64,000 nt of DNA from UBA8346 sp050260935 (GCA_050260935.1 JBLNCU010000180.1:1-64000), one strand, 5' to 3'; counted from the first letter of the stretch, positions 8,732 to 17,941 are shown. Notes: generated by a model not told the origin, from the sequence alone. Numbers and translations are program-made.

Positions 8732-9742
8732 ATGGATTTTAAATCTACCCTAATGGAACGGGAAAATTCGACTTTAGCCGGATGGGCGGTTCGCTCTTCG
8801 GCTTCAAAAGGGCGGCAATATCCGGAGCCGCCTTGTCCTTTGCGTTTGGATTTTCAAAGAGACCGGGATCGGATTATTCATTCCAAGGCTTTTCGCCGTT
8901 TGAAACATAAAACTCAGGTTTTCATCGCCCCGGAAGGAGACCATTACCGGACCCGCCTTACCCATACTTTGGAAGTGGCGCAAATCGCCCGGACAATTGC
9001 CAGATTGCTTAAGTTAAATGAGGACCTTACCGAGGCGATTGCCTTGGGACACGATCTAGGGCATACACCATTTGGTCATGCCGGCGAGGCGGCTTTAAAC
9101 CAGTTGGTCAAAGGCGGGTTTCGCCATAACGAACAAAGTTTACGGGTAGTGGACTGGCTGGAGTCGGCCGGAAAAAGCTACCCCGGTTTAAATCTAACCT
9201 TTGAAGTCCGAGATGGGATTTTGCGGCATACCGGTCCCGAACTTCCGGTTACTTTGGAAGGGCGGGTCGTCCGGTGGGCCGATCGGATCGCCTATGTCAA
9301 TCATGATCTTGATGACGCGGTTCGGGGCGGAATCATCCAAGCTAACGAGATCCCCGATTTTATTACCGAAAAACTGGGGACCAACTCTTCGGAAAGGTTG
9401 ACCGTTTTTATCCGGGACATGGTGGAAACCAGTTCCGGAAAGGCCGAAGTTTCTTTTTCCGCCGCAACTGAAGAACTGCTAAATCAGTTTCGCTCTTTCC
9501 TGTTTGAAAAGGTGTACATCGGTTCATTAGCCAAAGCTGAAGAGTATAAAGTCGCTAAACTACTGCGGAGTCTATATGAATATTTTCTTGAAAACCACCG
9601 GGAGGTTCCGGAACATATAAGCCGGTTTTCAGGCGGTGATCCCGGACTGGCTGCGGTAGACTATATCGCGGGAATGACCGACCGTTTTGCCAATGAGATT
9701 TTTGTCGCTCAGTTTGTTCCCCGCAGTTGGGGAGCGCGTTAA
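8732..9742 (+). CDS. dgt: Deoxyguanosinetriphosphate triphosphohydrolase-like HD protein
   Basis: Family members hydrolyse dNTPs to the deoxynucleoside and triphosphate; the exact substrate in Bacillota is often unproven. The 336 residues carry a full HD domain: the first metal His in RTRLTHTLEVAQ, the HD pair in LGHDLGHTPFGHAGE, and a later Asp in NHDLDDAV. I chose the ATG at 8732 because GGGGGAAGG precedes it and the resulting MDFKSTLMERE matches the usual N-terminus. An in-frame ATG at 8702 has no ribosome binding site. It lies directly before dnaG-rpoD, a common arrangement in this phylum. Confidence 0.9.
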   Translation: MDFKSTLMERENSTLAGWAVRSSASKGRQYPEPPCPLRLDFQRDRDRIIHSKAFRRLKHKTQVFIAPEGDHYRTRLTHTLEVAQIARTIARLLKLNEDLTEAIALGHDLGHTPFGHAGEAALNQLVKGGFRHNEQSLRVVDWLESAGKSYPGLNLTFEVRDGILRHTGPELPVTLEGRVVRWADRIAYVNHDLDDAVRGGIIQANEIPDFITEKLGTNSSERLTVFIRDMVETSSGKAEVSFSAATEELLNQFRSFLFEKVYIGSLAKAEEYKVAKLLRSLYEYFLENHREVPEHISRFSGGDPGLAAVDYIAGMTDRFANEIFVAQFVPRSWGAR

Positions 9743-9823
9743 TCTTTGAACGATTAATAATCTTCAGTAGCGAAGAATAGTTATAAATCAGCAAATCTGG
9801 AAGAGATAAGAGCCGGTGGCGAG

Positions 9824-11683
9824 TTGGATAAAGGGTTAAAACAGGAGTTATTTGAACAAATTAAAGAAAAAAACGACATTGTCTCCGTAATTTCCGAATA
9901 CGTCAGTTTAAGGCGGGCCGGAAGATCCATGGTGGGACTCTGCCCTTTTCATTCCGAAAAAACGCCTTCTTTTAACGTGAATCCGGAGAAACAGTTTTTC
10001 TATTGTTTCGGCTGCGGCACCGGCGGGGATGTTTTCAGCTTTATTATGAAGTTGGAAAATTTGGATTTTATTGGAGCAGCCAAAATATTGGCCGACCGCT
10101 CCGGGATCGTTTGGCCGGAATTACCGAAAAGCGGCCCGGCCGATCATTACCGGGAACAGTTGTGGAAAATAAATTCCCTGACAGCGGCTTTATATAATCA
10201 GTATTTGTTAAAGGCGGAAGCCGGGAAGCAGGCCCGCCAATATCTGACGGAACGGGGAATTAATGCTGATTCTTGGAAGCGTTTTAATCTGGGTTATGCT
10301 CCGGCAACGTGGCACAGTTTAACCGGGGTCTTGCGGAAAAAAGGTTTTGCGCTTGAACAAGCCGAAAAGTTAGGCTTAGTGAGCTTGGGGGAGAATGGTT
10401 TTTATGACCGTTTCCGGGAGCGGATTATCTTTCCCATTACCGATATCAAGGGAAATGTGGTCGGTTTCGGGGGCCGGGTTATAGATAACAGCCAGCCGAA
10501 ATATCTTAACTCGCCGGAGACGGAGCTGTTTCACAAAGGCCGCTTCCTATTCGGATTATCTATCGCCAAAGAGGCCATCCGCCGATTGAATCAGGCGATA
10601 ATTGTCGAAGGTTACTTCGATGTTATTCAGGCGCATCAAGCGGGGTTTACGCAGACCGTGGCTTCTTTGGGTACGGCCTTAACCAAGGAGCAAGCCCGGC
10701 TTATTAAGAAATATACTTCGGAAGTTGTCCTGGCTTACGACGCCGATACCGCCGGCCAAAAAGCGACCCTCCGGGGAATGGAGCTTCTGCAAGAAGCCGG
10801 TTTGAAGGTGAAAATTCTTAATTTACCGGTGAATGAAGATCCGGACTCTTTTATCAAAGGAAAAGGCGGCGCTGAATTTGCTTCATTACTTGCCAAGGCT
10901 GCCGATTTAATCGATTTTAAAATCGGCCTGGCCATTAAAGAATTTAATCTGGACTCCCCCGACGGGAAGAGCCGGGCGGTGCAAGCAGTGCTTCCCGAAT
11001 TGGCGGCAATCAACAACCGTATTACCAGGGAGTTTTATCTGCGCCAACTTTCCCGGATGATCGGAATTTCCGAAGTGTCGATTTTTGCCGAATTTGAAGA
11101 ATGGCTGAAACGGAACAGGAAAAAATCTCCGGTTCTGGATAGGAATCGGTATAATAGTTATACTAATGGGACAAATGAAAAAATCGGGCCATTTATCGGC
11201 GGAATAAACCCGGAGACCCTTTCCCCTTTAAAAAAGGGAATTTTTGAGACTGAAAAGGAACTTTTGCAAATGGCTTTGCAGGAATATGATAAATTTAAGC
11301 GAATAAAAGAAGAATTAAATATGGAAGAGTTCAGTTTTGAGATTTGGCGGGATTTATGGGCGGAGATTCAACGGGCCGGAGGCATTGTCGAAAATTCCCG
11401 ATTTTTAATGGAAATTAGCGATTCCCTGCGGGAAGTGGCCGTTTCCTTAGTAGCCGAGCATGAGATGAAGCAATCCCAGTCCGACATCGAAGGAAGTATT
11501 CAACGCCTTAAAATGCTCCATCTTCAGGAACGGATTCAAAACCTAACCGACCAACTGACAACAGGCCGGGATGAGCTGGGCCAGCCCATCTCTGAAGCCG
11601 GCCTTAAGTTGAAAATTCAGGAATTTACAGAGTTAAAACGGAAATTACAAAAGGAGTACCCGCGGTTCTCGGCAGGTATTTAA
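9824..11683 (+). CDS. dnaG: DNA primase
   Basis: Makes RNA primers for replication. The 619 residues have the family order: an N-terminal CHC2 zinc finger (CPFH...CFGC within residues 40-65), the TOPRIM catalytic core (about 150-370, with IIVEGYFDVI and the acidic AYDADTAGQ), and a C-terminal helicase-binding region. The length is normal (about 600). The start is TTG without a strong ribosome binding site. It is followed after 111 bases by rpoD, the conserved macromolecular-synthesis arrangement of Bacillota. Confidence 0.97.
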   Translation: MDKGLKQELFEQIKEKNDIVSVISEYVSLRRAGRSMVGLCPFHSEKTPSFNVNPEKQFFYCFGCGTGGDVFSFIMKLENLDFIGAAKILADRSGIVWPELPKSGPADHYREQLWKINSLTAALYNQYLLKAEAGKQARQYLTERGINADSWKRFNLGYAPATWHSLTGVLRKKGFALEQAEKLGLVSLGENGFYDRFRERIIFPITDIKGNVVGFGGRVIDNSQPKYLNSPETELFHKGRFLFGLSIAKEAIRRLNQAIIVEGYFDVIQAHQAGFTQTVASLGTALTKEQARLIKKYTSEVVLAYDADTAGQKATLRGMELLQEAGLKVKILNLPVNEDPDSFIKGKGGAEFASLLAKAADLIDFKIGLAIKEFNLDSPDGKSRAVQAVLPELAAINNRITREFYLRQLSRMIGISEVSIFAEFEEWLKRNRKKSPVLDRNRYNSYTNGTNEKIGPFIGGINPETLSPLKKGIFETEKELLQMALQEYDKFKRIKEELNMEEFSFEIWRDLWAEIQRAGGIVENSRFLMEISDSLREVAVSLVAEHEMKQSQSDIEGSIQRLKMLHLQERIQNLTDQLTTGRDELGQPISEAGLKLKIQEFTELKRKLQKEYPRFSAGI

Positions 11684-11794
11684 AGAGCGGGCGGGAGTAC
11701 CGGAAAAAAAGAATGCAGCAGCTTTATAAACAGCGTTTTAAATACAATTTTACTTTTATTGAATCTCCTACCCCTGGAAGGATGGTAAATAAGC

Positions 11795-12895
11795 TTGAGT
11801 AAAGAAAAGGCCTTGCCAAACATTGAAGGAATCAAGGAACTCATTGCAAAAGGCAAGAGGAAAGGGATTATTTCATACCGCGAAATCATGGATACTCTGG
11901 AACAGGTCGATCTGTCTACCGATCAAATAGATGAGATCTACGAGACCTTGGCCAGCAACGGCGTAGAAATTATGCCTGACACCAGCGAGGAAGCAACAGA
12001 GGAACGCGAGGTTTTCCAAGCGGAAAACGAGGAAGTTGAACTCGATCTGACCATTCCCGAGGGAATAGCCCTTGATGATCCGGTAAGAATGTATTTGAAA
12101 GAAATTGGCCGGGTTCCTTTGCTCTCAGCTACTGAAGAAATTGAGCTGGCCCGCCGGGTGGAAGAGGGAGACGAGACCGCTAAACGCCGTTTGGCCGAAG
12201 CCAACTTGCGCTTGGTGGTAAGTATTGCCAAACGTTATGTTGGCCGCGGGATGCTCTTTTTAGACCTGATCCAGGAAGGTAACCTCGGTTTGATCAAAGC
12301 GGTTGAAAAATTCGATTATCGTAAAGGCTATAAATTTAGTACTTACGCTACCTGGTGGATAAGGCAGGCTATTACCCGCGCTATTGCCGATCAAGCCCGG
12401 ACCATCCGGATCCCCGTGCACATGGTGGAGACCATCAATAAATTAATCCGGGTTTCCCGCCAATTATTGCAAAGTTTGGGCCGCGAACCGACCGCCGAAG
12501 AGATCGCCGAAGAGATGGAGATGAGCCCCGACCGGGTCCGGGAAATTATGAAAATCGCCCAGGAGCCTGTCTCGCTGGAAACCCCCATTGGGGAAGAAGA
12601 AGATAGTCATTTAGGAGATTTTATTGAAGATCAGGATGCTCCGGCGCCTGCTGAGGCGGCTTCCTTTCGTTTATTAAAGGAACAGCTGGAAGAAGTCCTG
12701 AATACGCTTACTCCGCGTGAGGAGAAAGTTTTACGCTTGCGGTTCGGCCTTGATGACGGACGGGCGCGAACTTTGGAAGAAGTTGGGCAAATCTTCAATG
12801 TAACCAGGGAGAGAATCAGGCAAATTGAAGCCAAAGCCTTGCGGAAACTTCGGCATCCCAGCCGCAGTAAGAAATTAAAGGATTTTTTGGATTAG
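11795..12895 (+). CDS. rpoD: RNA polymerase primary sigma factor
   Basis: The housekeeping sigma factor (SigA) of 366 residues. It has region 1.1 (1-80), region 1.2 with DDPVRMYLKEIG, region 2 (ANLRLVVSIAKRY through FSTYATWWIRQA), region 3, and region 4 ending with the helix-turn-helix TLEEVGQIFNVTRERIRQIE. Size and motifs match Bacillus SigA (371). The start is TTG with GGAAGGATGG about ten bases upstream. Many -35/-10 pairs of TTGACA/TATAAT type in this window fit a SigA of this kind. Confidence 0.98.
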   Translation: MSKEKALPNIEGIKELIAKGKRKGIISYREIMDTLEQVDLSTDQIDEIYETLASNGVEIMPDTSEEATEEREVFQAENEEVELDLTIPEGIALDDPVRMYLKEIGRVPLLSATEEIELARRVEEGDETAKRRLAEANLRLVVSIAKRYVGRGMLFLDLIQEGNLGLIKAVEKFDYRKGYKFSTYATWWIRQAITRAIADQARTIRIPVHMVETINKLIRVSRQLLQSLGREPTAEEIAEEMEMSPDRVREIMKIAQEPVSLETPIGEEEDSHLGDFIEDQDAPAPAEAASFRLLKEQLEEVLNTLTPREEKVLRLRFGLDDGRARTLEEVGQIFNVTRERIRQIEAKALRKLRHPSRSKKLKDFLD

Positions 12896-12914
12896 CAAAA
12901 TCGAGTTAATACAC

Positions 12915-12943
12915 TTGATGTTTTGATGAATTCGTTGTATAAT
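12915..12943 (+). promoter_or_regulatory. Promoter of the CAU tRNA
   Basis: A -35 box TTGATG (12915-12920), a 17-base spacer and a perfect -10 box TATAAT (12938-12943) lie 19 bases before the tRNA 5' end, so the tRNA has its own sigma-A promoter. Confidence 0.8.
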
Positions 12944-12961
12944 ACTAAATGTCACTTTTTT

Positions 12962-13036
12962 GGGCCCATAGCTCAGCGGTAGAGCAGTCGGCTCATAACC
13001 GATCGGTCCATGGTTCGATCCCATGTGGGCCCACCA
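12962..13036 (+). tRNA. tRNA with CAU anticodon (elongator Met or lysidine-modified Ile2)
   Basis: A 75-base cloverleaf: acceptor stem GGGCCCA/TGGGCCC, a D-arm with GCTCAGCGGTAGAGC, an anticodon stem GTCGG/CCGAT with loop CTCATAA (anticodon CAT), the TTCGATC T-loop, and an encoded ACCA end. The anticodon stem lacks the three G-C pairs of initiator tRNA, so it is not the initiator. Elongator Met versus Ile2 cannot be settled by eye. Confidence 0.93.
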
Positions 13037-13057
13037 ACAATCAAATTTTTGCAAGGA

Positions 13058-13083
13058 AAGTGGGGAGACCCGCTTTTTTTATT
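13058..13083 (+). terminator. Terminator after the tRNA
   Basis: Stem GTGGG/CCCGC with a GAGA loop followed by seven T. It closes the tRNA transcript. Confidence 0.7.
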
Positions 13084-13247
13084 TATTTAGGTCCGTGTAA
13101 GTTCGGGCAGTTATCCGGAAATAATTTTGATAAGGGAAGGATTTTAGTTTCCCGATCCGAAATATACATAATACCAATGGAAGGTTCTCCGTGTCTCATT
13201 GCTAATAACCGTTCTTTCCGGACGGTCTCTAAAGTGAGTGATCGCGA

Positions 13248-14357
13248 TTGCCGCAAGTTAAGCAAATTGTTGAAGCGCTAGGTACTTTGGCGCCCTGGGA
13301 TTTGGCCGAGAGTTGGGACCGGGTCGGGCTACAGGTCGGCTCCGCTGATGCTGACGCAACCAGGGTTATGGTCGCTCTAGATCTAAATCCGGAAGTAATT
13401 CAGGAAGGCATAGAACATGGAGTCGATGGTTTTGTGCTCCACCATCCTTTAATTTTTAAGCCGTTGACACGGGTTGATCCCGGCGCCCCGGTTGGCCGTT
13501 GCCTGGAGCTTTTAATCAAACAGGGTCTTTTTTTAATCGCCGCTCACACCAATATGGATAAAGCGGAAAAGGGCTTAAATCAGTATTTGGCTGAACAATT
13601 CGGGCTGACTCAGATTGAACCATTGGAGCCCGTTATGGAACAATTATATAAAGTGGTTGTTTTTACGCCGGAGGATCACCTGGCGGCGGTAAGAACTGCT
13701 ATGGCTGAAGCCGGGGCGGGAACTATCGGCGCTTACACCGGATGCTCCTTCGGATTGAAGGGTATTGGAACCTTTAAACCCGGTTCCCAGGCGCGTCCTT
13801 TTACCGGGCGGCCGGGGGAATTTACCGAAGTTTCCGAAATCCGGCTGGAGATGGTCGCCGGGCCGCGACATCTTCCTGGAGTGTTGAAGGCGATTACCCA
13901 GAATCATCCTTACGAAACCCCGGCGGTTGATGTTTACCCATTGGCTGGTTCTGGCAGGCAAGGTCTGGGCCGTGTCGGTAACCTCAAAACAGCGCTCACC
14001 TTTGATGATTTCGTTGCTATGGTGCAGAAAAAATTGGCGGTTAAAGGGATCCGGGTTTCAGGCAGACCAGGGAAATTGATTCGGCGGTTGGCTATTTGTT
14101 CCGGGAGCGGCGGGAATATGGTTTCCGCTGCTGCTGAAAACCGGGCGGATGCATATTTAACGGGCGAAATGGGTTACCATGATTTTTTATACGCCAAGGA
14201 GAAAGGTTTGGCCGTAATTGCGGCCGGGCATTGGGCTACCGAACGCGGTTTTATTCCGATGATTTGCGGTTTTTTAAACGGGGTTTTCAAAACAGAAGAA
14301 AGCTTTGAAGCGGTACCGTGCAGCACGATTCAGGAGGAACCATACCTAACTTTATAA
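13248..14357 (+). CDS. Nif3-like dinuclear metal centre protein (YqfO family)
   Basis: A 369-residue NIF3 protein with the roughly 110-residue YqfO/CutA-like insertion in the middle (about 130-235) typical of Bacillota. Metal-ligand motifs are present: FVLHHPLIF near residue 65, AAHTNMD near 100, and the C-terminal AAGHWATERGF. Despite old annotation as a GTP cyclohydrolase type 2 homologue, the biochemical role is unsettled. The start is TTG; the reading frame has no ATG at the conserved beginning. The two genes that follow are zinc-ribbon proteins, and the Nif3/COG1579 pairing recurs across the phylum. Confidence 0.9.
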   Translation: MPQVKQIVEALGTLAPWDLAESWDRVGLQVGSADADATRVMVALDLNPEVIQEGIEHGVDGFVLHHPLIFKPLTRVDPGAPVGRCLELLIKQGLFLIAAHTNMDKAEKGLNQYLAEQFGLTQIEPLEPVMEQLYKVVVFTPEDHLAAVRTAMAEAGAGTIGAYTGCSFGLKGIGTFKPGSQARPFTGRPGEFTEVSEIRLEMVAGPRHLPGVLKAITQNHPYETPAVDVYPLAGSGRQGLGRVGNLKTALTFDDFVAMVQKKLAVKGIRVSGRPGKLIRRLAICSGSGGNMVSAAAENRADAYLTGEMGYHDFLYAKEKGLAVIAAGHWATERGFIPMICGFLNGVFKTEESFEAVPCSTIQEEPYLTL

Positions 14358-14371
14358 GGGGGTTACTGAAC

Positions 14372-14554
14372 GTGATTAGAAAATGTCAGCTTTGCGGAGG
14401 TATTATACCTGCGGAGAGAGTGGCGGCTTTACCGGAGACACAGCGCTGTATTGAATGCTCCCGCCAGAAAGGCCCGGATTTTATTGCCAAACGCACCACG
14501 GTGGGAATGGATATCGATACCTACAAAGACCTGTTGGGAGCAGTGAGGAGTTAG
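14372..14554 (+). CDS. Small TraR/DksA-type C4 zinc-finger protein
   Basis: A 60-residue protein made almost entirely of one C4 zinc finger: CQLCGGIIPAERVAALPET followed by CIEC. This is the pattern shared by the DksA/TraR zinc-finger family. It lacks the coiled-coil arms of full DksA, so an action on RNA polymerase is not implied. GTG at 14372 is preferred because AGGGGG lies 8 bases before it and the product then begins MIRKCQLCGG; the longer frame upstream would overlap the end of the Nif3-like gene. Confidence 0.75.
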   Translation: MIRKCQLCGGIIPAERVAALPETQRCIECSRQKGPDFIAKRTTVGMDIDTYKDLLGAVRS

Positions 14555-14560
14555 GAAAAA

Positions 14561-15271
14561 ATGGCTTACCTTCCGATCTTATTTAGAATTCAAGAGATCG
14601 AAAGCAAATTGTTGAGTTTGCAAAGAACCCGTGAGAAAGTCCGGGACAATACCAATCTACCGGCTTTAACCGCTTTGCAAAAAGAGATAACGGCTGCCCT
14701 TGCCGGGCTTGAAGCGGAGATCAAGAAAAATCACAATTTGCAACGCCAGTATGACCTGGAGTTGAGAACCTGTCAGGACCGTTTAAAAGCTGAAGATGGA
14801 AAACTCTATAACGGTTCTGTAGTCAGTTCCCGGGGGTTGGAACAAGTGCAGCAGAAAGCGGCCGAATACCGGAAAAACATTGAAAAGTTAGAGGACCAGC
14901 TCCTGGTCTTAATGGAACAGGATGAAAAATTCCTGCAACAACGGACGGATCTTCAGAAACGTTTACAAGCATGCGAGCGGGAAGTTGCCGCCGCCGGGGA
15001 GGAGATCCGGCAAAGACTGGCGGAAATTGCTTGTGAGGAAAGCGGGTTAAAGCAGGAAAGTTCGGAACTGCAATTACAGGTTCCCCCTGAATGGCTCGAA
15101 CGTTACCGCAAAATTGCCGGCACCCACCAGGGAGTGGGAATCGCCCGGGTAAAGTCCGACAGCTGCGGGGCTTGCCATATAAGTTTCTCCGATTCATTAT
15201 TACAAAAGGTTAAACGGGGCGAGGATGCCTTGACATATTGCGAAAATTGCGGCCGGATTATCTATTATTGA
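14561..15271 (+). CDS. Coiled-coil protein with C-terminal C4 zinc ribbon (COG1579 family)
   Basis: A 236-residue protein: a long antiparallel coiled coil (about 5-175, rich in Glu/Lys/Gln heptads) and a C-terminal zinc ribbon, CGACHISF about residue 202 and CENCGRII near the end. COG1579 proteins are predicted nucleic-acid-binding proteins of uncertain role and frequently follow nif3. The start ATG is six bases after the previous stop, and the three genes form one unit. Confidence 0.85.
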   Translation: MAYLPILFRIQEIESKLLSLQRTREKVRDNTNLPALTALQKEITAALAGLEAEIKKNHNLQRQYDLELRTCQDRLKAEDGKLYNGSVVSSRGLEQVQQKAAEYRKNIEKLEDQLLVLMEQDEKFLQQRTDLQKRLQACEREVAAAGEEIRQRLAEIACEESGLKQESSELQLQVPPEWLERYRKIAGTHQGVGIARVKSDSCGACHISFSDSLLQKVKRGEDALTYCENCGRIIYY

Positions 15272-15281
15272 AAATTCAATT

Positions 15282-15674
15282 ATGAAACGGAAAATTTTAC
15301 GCTGGACGCTTATTGTTTTGGCTATCGGAGTGTTAATTCTATTTCATTTTGATCCCGGGCGGTGGAACTTCTATCCGCCCTGTCCTTTTTATTTGTTGAC
15401 CAATTATTACTGCCCCGGTTGCGGATCATTGCGGGCGCTGCATCAACTGCTTCATGGAAATATTTTAAAGGCCCTGCGGTATAATTTTTTGTTGCTGCCG
15501 GTTTTTTCCATGGCCGGCGGTTATTCGGTCCTAATCAGGATTTTCTTGCCGGGGAAGCGAAACAACCGGGCAGCGTCATCCCCTTTTCTGCTTTATCTCT
15601 GTTTATTTATGACTCTATTATTTGGAGTTTTACGAAACATTCCCCGCCAGCCGTTTTTACAGCTGGCTCCTTGA
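15282..15674 (+). CDS. DUF2752 membrane protein
   Basis: A 130-residue protein with about three membrane helices and the DUF2752 signature CPFYLLTNYYCPGCGSLRAL followed by LLHGN. The conserved cysteines look like a metal or disulfide site facing the membrane surface, but the family has no established function. It starts 10 bases after the COG1579 gene and probably shares its transcript. A strong promoter for rnpB begins 45 bases after its stop. Confidence 0.8.
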   Translation: MKRKILRWTLIVLAIGVLILFHFDPGRWNFYPPCPFYLLTNYYCPGCGSLRALHQLLHGNILKALRYNFLLLPVFSMAGGYSVLIRIFLPGKRNNRAASSPFLLYLCLFMTLLFGVLRNIPRQPFLQLAP

Positions 15675-15719
15675 ACCGGAGGTAAAAAAGGCTTTTCTCC
15701 GCTTTTCCAATTTGGAGAT

Positions 15720-15748
15720 TTGACATAATTAGAATCAGGTGGTACACT
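15720..15748 (+). promoter_or_regulatory. Promoter upstream of rnpB
   Basis: TTGACA (15720-15725), a 17-base spacer and TACACT (15743-15748) form a near-consensus sigma-A promoter. Its start site would be about 115 bases before the mature 5' end of RNase P RNA, implying a processed leader or an additional promoter closer in. Confidence 0.7.
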
Positions 15749-15871
15749 AAAGCAAGTCTCTTAAAAATTACGCCAAGTTGCATTTAAACGTAGAGTTTGC
15801 CTTGCTTATGAATGCTTACTTGGTATTCCGTACCCTTTAAAAATATCCTTTCGGATGCCAAACGGTATTAG

Positions 15872-16229
15872 ATAACTGCCTCGGGTAACCGCGGATTTTG
15901 ATCCGAGGAAAGTCCGAGCTCCATAGGGCGGGATGCTGGATAACGTCCAGGGGGGGCGACCCCACGGAAAGTGCCGCAGAAAAGGAAACGCCGCCTCATA
16001 GTTTTGAGGCCGGCAAAGCTGAAAAGGTGCGGTAAAAGCGCACCAGCGGTCAAGGAATTGGCCGGCTTGGCAAACCCCATCCGGAGCAAGACCAAATAGG
16101 GGAGAAATGAAGCGGCCCGCTTCTCTCCCGGGTTGGTCGCTGGAGACGCCGGGCAACCGGCGCCGTAGATAAATGGTTACCGGCTTGTTTTAATACAAGT
16201 CACAGAACTCGGCTTATAGAGGCAGTTAT
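15872..16229 (+). ncRNA. rnpB: RNase P RNA
   Basis: The catalytic RNA that removes tRNA 5' leaders. The 5' and 3' ends pair in helix P1 (ATAACTGCCTC at 15872-15882 with GAGGCAGTTAT at 16219-16229). Conserved regions are plain: GAGGAAAGTCCGAGCTCC, GTGCCGCAGAAA, the GGTAAAAGCGCACC segment, and ACAGAACTCGGCTTA near the 3' end. At about 358 bases it matches ordinary bacterial RNase P RNA. A GGTTGG run that could pair with tRNA CCA ends is present. Confidence 0.96.
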
Positions 16230-16242
16230 TATATTTTTTAGC

Positions 16243-16267
16243 CAACCACCGTAAAGGTGGTTTTTTT
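16243..16267 (+). terminator. Terminator of rnpB
   Basis: CCACC / GGTGG stem with a GTAAA loop and a T8 tail, 14 bases after the mature 3' end. Confidence 0.85.
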
Positions 16268-16384
16268 CATAACCGGCTAAAAAAGTTATGCCAATAAAAG
16301 GTCGCCGAAGAACCATCATCCGGCAGGAAAAATGATATCCGAGGTGAATGATTATGGAGACAATAAGGATTGAGGTGTAAGCAA

Positions 16385-17119
16385 ATGAGGATTAAAAAGC
16401 CTGTTTTAATTCTCTGCGTCTTAATATCGAGCTTCAGTTTCGCCCAATCGGCCGGTTTTGCCCAATCTTTCTGGGATTCCTTGGCGTTGGGGTTGGAACA
16501 GGATATTGGGCGCAATAACTACGAAAGCATTACGGCCCAAAAGAGGGTAGTTCACCTACCGCCGGATCAAACCGAACATTATAACAATTTATTTAACAAG
16601 CTGGTCGCTCAATGCAGTCGCCGGGATGAACTTCATTTTAGTCTAACGGTGGTACAAGACGACAGCGTCAACGCCTTTGCCCTGCCCGGCGGCTACGTCT
16701 TTGTGAATACCGGTTTATTATCGTATATTAAAAACGACTCTGAGCTTGCCGGGGTTTTAGGGCATGAAATCGCCCATATCGACCGGCGCCACAGCATGCA
16801 GGCTATTTACCGTTCGGTGGGGTTCTCGGTTATTCTGGGTTTGCTTTTGAACAAGGGCTCCGACCGGAATGAACAGCTCGGTCAGTTGGCGGCTATTTCC
16901 TTAAGCCTGGCTCAACTGGGGTACAGCCGGGATGCCGAGTACGAAGCGGATCGTTACGGGGTCGGTTTTATGCAAAAAGCCGGCTATAATAAAGAAGATT
17001 TGGTGAATTTTTGGCAGAGATTCTTGGCCCAGAATGGGGATACCCCCGGGGCGTTGACGTTTCTTTCCACCCATCCCCCCACCAGTGAAAGAATAAAAAA
17101 AATCGAAGCGCTGCCTTAA
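16385..17119 (+). CDS. Secreted M48-family metalloprotease
   Basis: A 244-residue zinc protease with a cleavable-looking signal peptide (basic start, hydrophobic 5-20, AQS-AGFAQ region). The zinc site is HEIAH in VLGHEIAHIDRRH, with the third ligand Glu in DAEYEADRYG. It has no membrane anchor and no TPR domain, so it resembles the compact periplasmic M48/BepA-like proteases rather than HtpX. ATG 16385 is chosen because GAGGTG precedes it by 7 bases; an upstream in-frame TTG at 16370 overlaps that site. A soluble exported M48 enzyme fits an organism with a periplasm but does not prove one. Confidence 0.88.
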   Translation: MRIKKPVLILCVLISSFSFAQSAGFAQSFWDSLALGLEQDIGRNNYESITAQKRVVHLPPDQTEHYNNLFNKLVAQCSRRDELHFSLTVVQDDSVNAFALPGGYVFVNTGLLSYIKNDSELAGVLGHEIAHIDRRHSMQAIYRSVGFSVILGLLLNKGSDRNEQLGQLAAISLSLAQLGYSRDAEYEADRYGVGFMQKAGYNKEDLVNFWQRFLAQNGDTPGALTFLSTHPPTSERIKKIEALP

Positions 17120-17137
17120 TATCGCAGGTGAATTCGG

Positions 17138-17941
17138 GTGATTACCAGCAATACCAACAGTTTAATTAAATTGGTAAGTAGTTTACACCATAAAAAAGGC
17201 CGCCTGGAGCAGAAACTATTCTTAGCCGAAGGGATCCATCTGGTCCAGGAGGCCTTAAAGTCTACTGTACCAATTCGGCTGTTTTTTTGGTCTCCGAAGC
17301 TTACTAGCTCTGAGGAAGGAAGGCGGCTTTTAGAAGTTTTGGCAACAAAAAACGAGGGGTATGAGGTTAGTGAGTCAATCTTCGCTAAAATCGCCGAAAC
17401 CGAGAACCCCCAGGGGGTTTTAGCCGTACTGGAAATCCCGGAGGAATCCGCTTTTGATTTTTCCAGGTTTACCTTAGGTCTAATTGTCGACGGTTTACAG
17501 GACCCAGGGAATGTCGGCACTATCATCAGGATTGCCTGGGCTTGCGCTCTTGATGGATTAATCTTTACTCCGGAAACGGCCGATCCTTACCAGGGAAAGG
17601 TAGTCCGGGCCAGTCAAGGCGGCATTTTTCACCAGAAGATATACAGGAATGCTAAACCGGGGTTAATTGCGGAACAGGCGCAAAAGCAAGGTCTCCAGAT
17701 CATCGCCGGGGATATAAAAGCCACTGAGATTTATTTTCAGCGCGACCTGACTCCGCCCACCCTTCTATTGATCGGCAATGAGGGAAGGGGGTTGAAGGGG
17801 GAATGGGAAAATTATTCTATTAAAAAAGTCTTGATTCCCCAGCCGGGGCGGGCGGAATCGCTCAATGTTTCAGTCTCGGCCGGAGTGCTGGTTTATGAAG
17901 CCATCCGGCAACGCTTTATGAAGAACACTTGTCAAAGTTAA
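17138..17941 (+). CDS. TrmH/SpoU-family RNA 2'-O-methyltransferase
   Basis: A 267-residue SPOUT enzyme: an N-terminal L30e-like substrate-binding domain (about 10-105) and a C-terminal knotted methyltransferase domain with motif 1 VDGLQDPGNVGTIIR, motif 2 LLIGNEGRGL, and motif 3 IPQPGRAESLNVSVSAGVL. The target is probably a 23S rRNA or tRNA ribose. Its position before pheS-pheT matches ysgA in Bacillus subtilis. The start is GTG. A promoter for the next unit is embedded in its last codons. Confidence 0.9.
   Translation: MITSNTNSLIKLVSSLHHKKGRLEQKLFLAEGIHLVQEALKSTVPIRLFFWSPKLTSSEEGRRLLEVLATKNEGYEVSESIFAKIAETENPQGVLAVLEIPEESAFDFSRFTLGLIVDGLQDPGNVGTIIRIAWACALDGLIFTPETADPYQGKVVRASQGGIFHQKIYRNAKPGLIAEQAQKQGLQIIAGDIKATEIYFQRDLTPPTLLLIGNEGRGLKGEWENYSIKKVLIPQPGRAESLNVSVSAGVLVYEAIRQRFMKNTCQS

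Noticed and set aside
12949..13281. A 110-codon open frame on the plus strand
   Set aside because: It runs straight through the CAU tRNA gene and its terminator; the predicted protein contains the translated tRNA and has no family resemblance.
15806..16156. Minus-strand frames across 15806-16156
   Set aside because: They are the complement of RNase P RNA.
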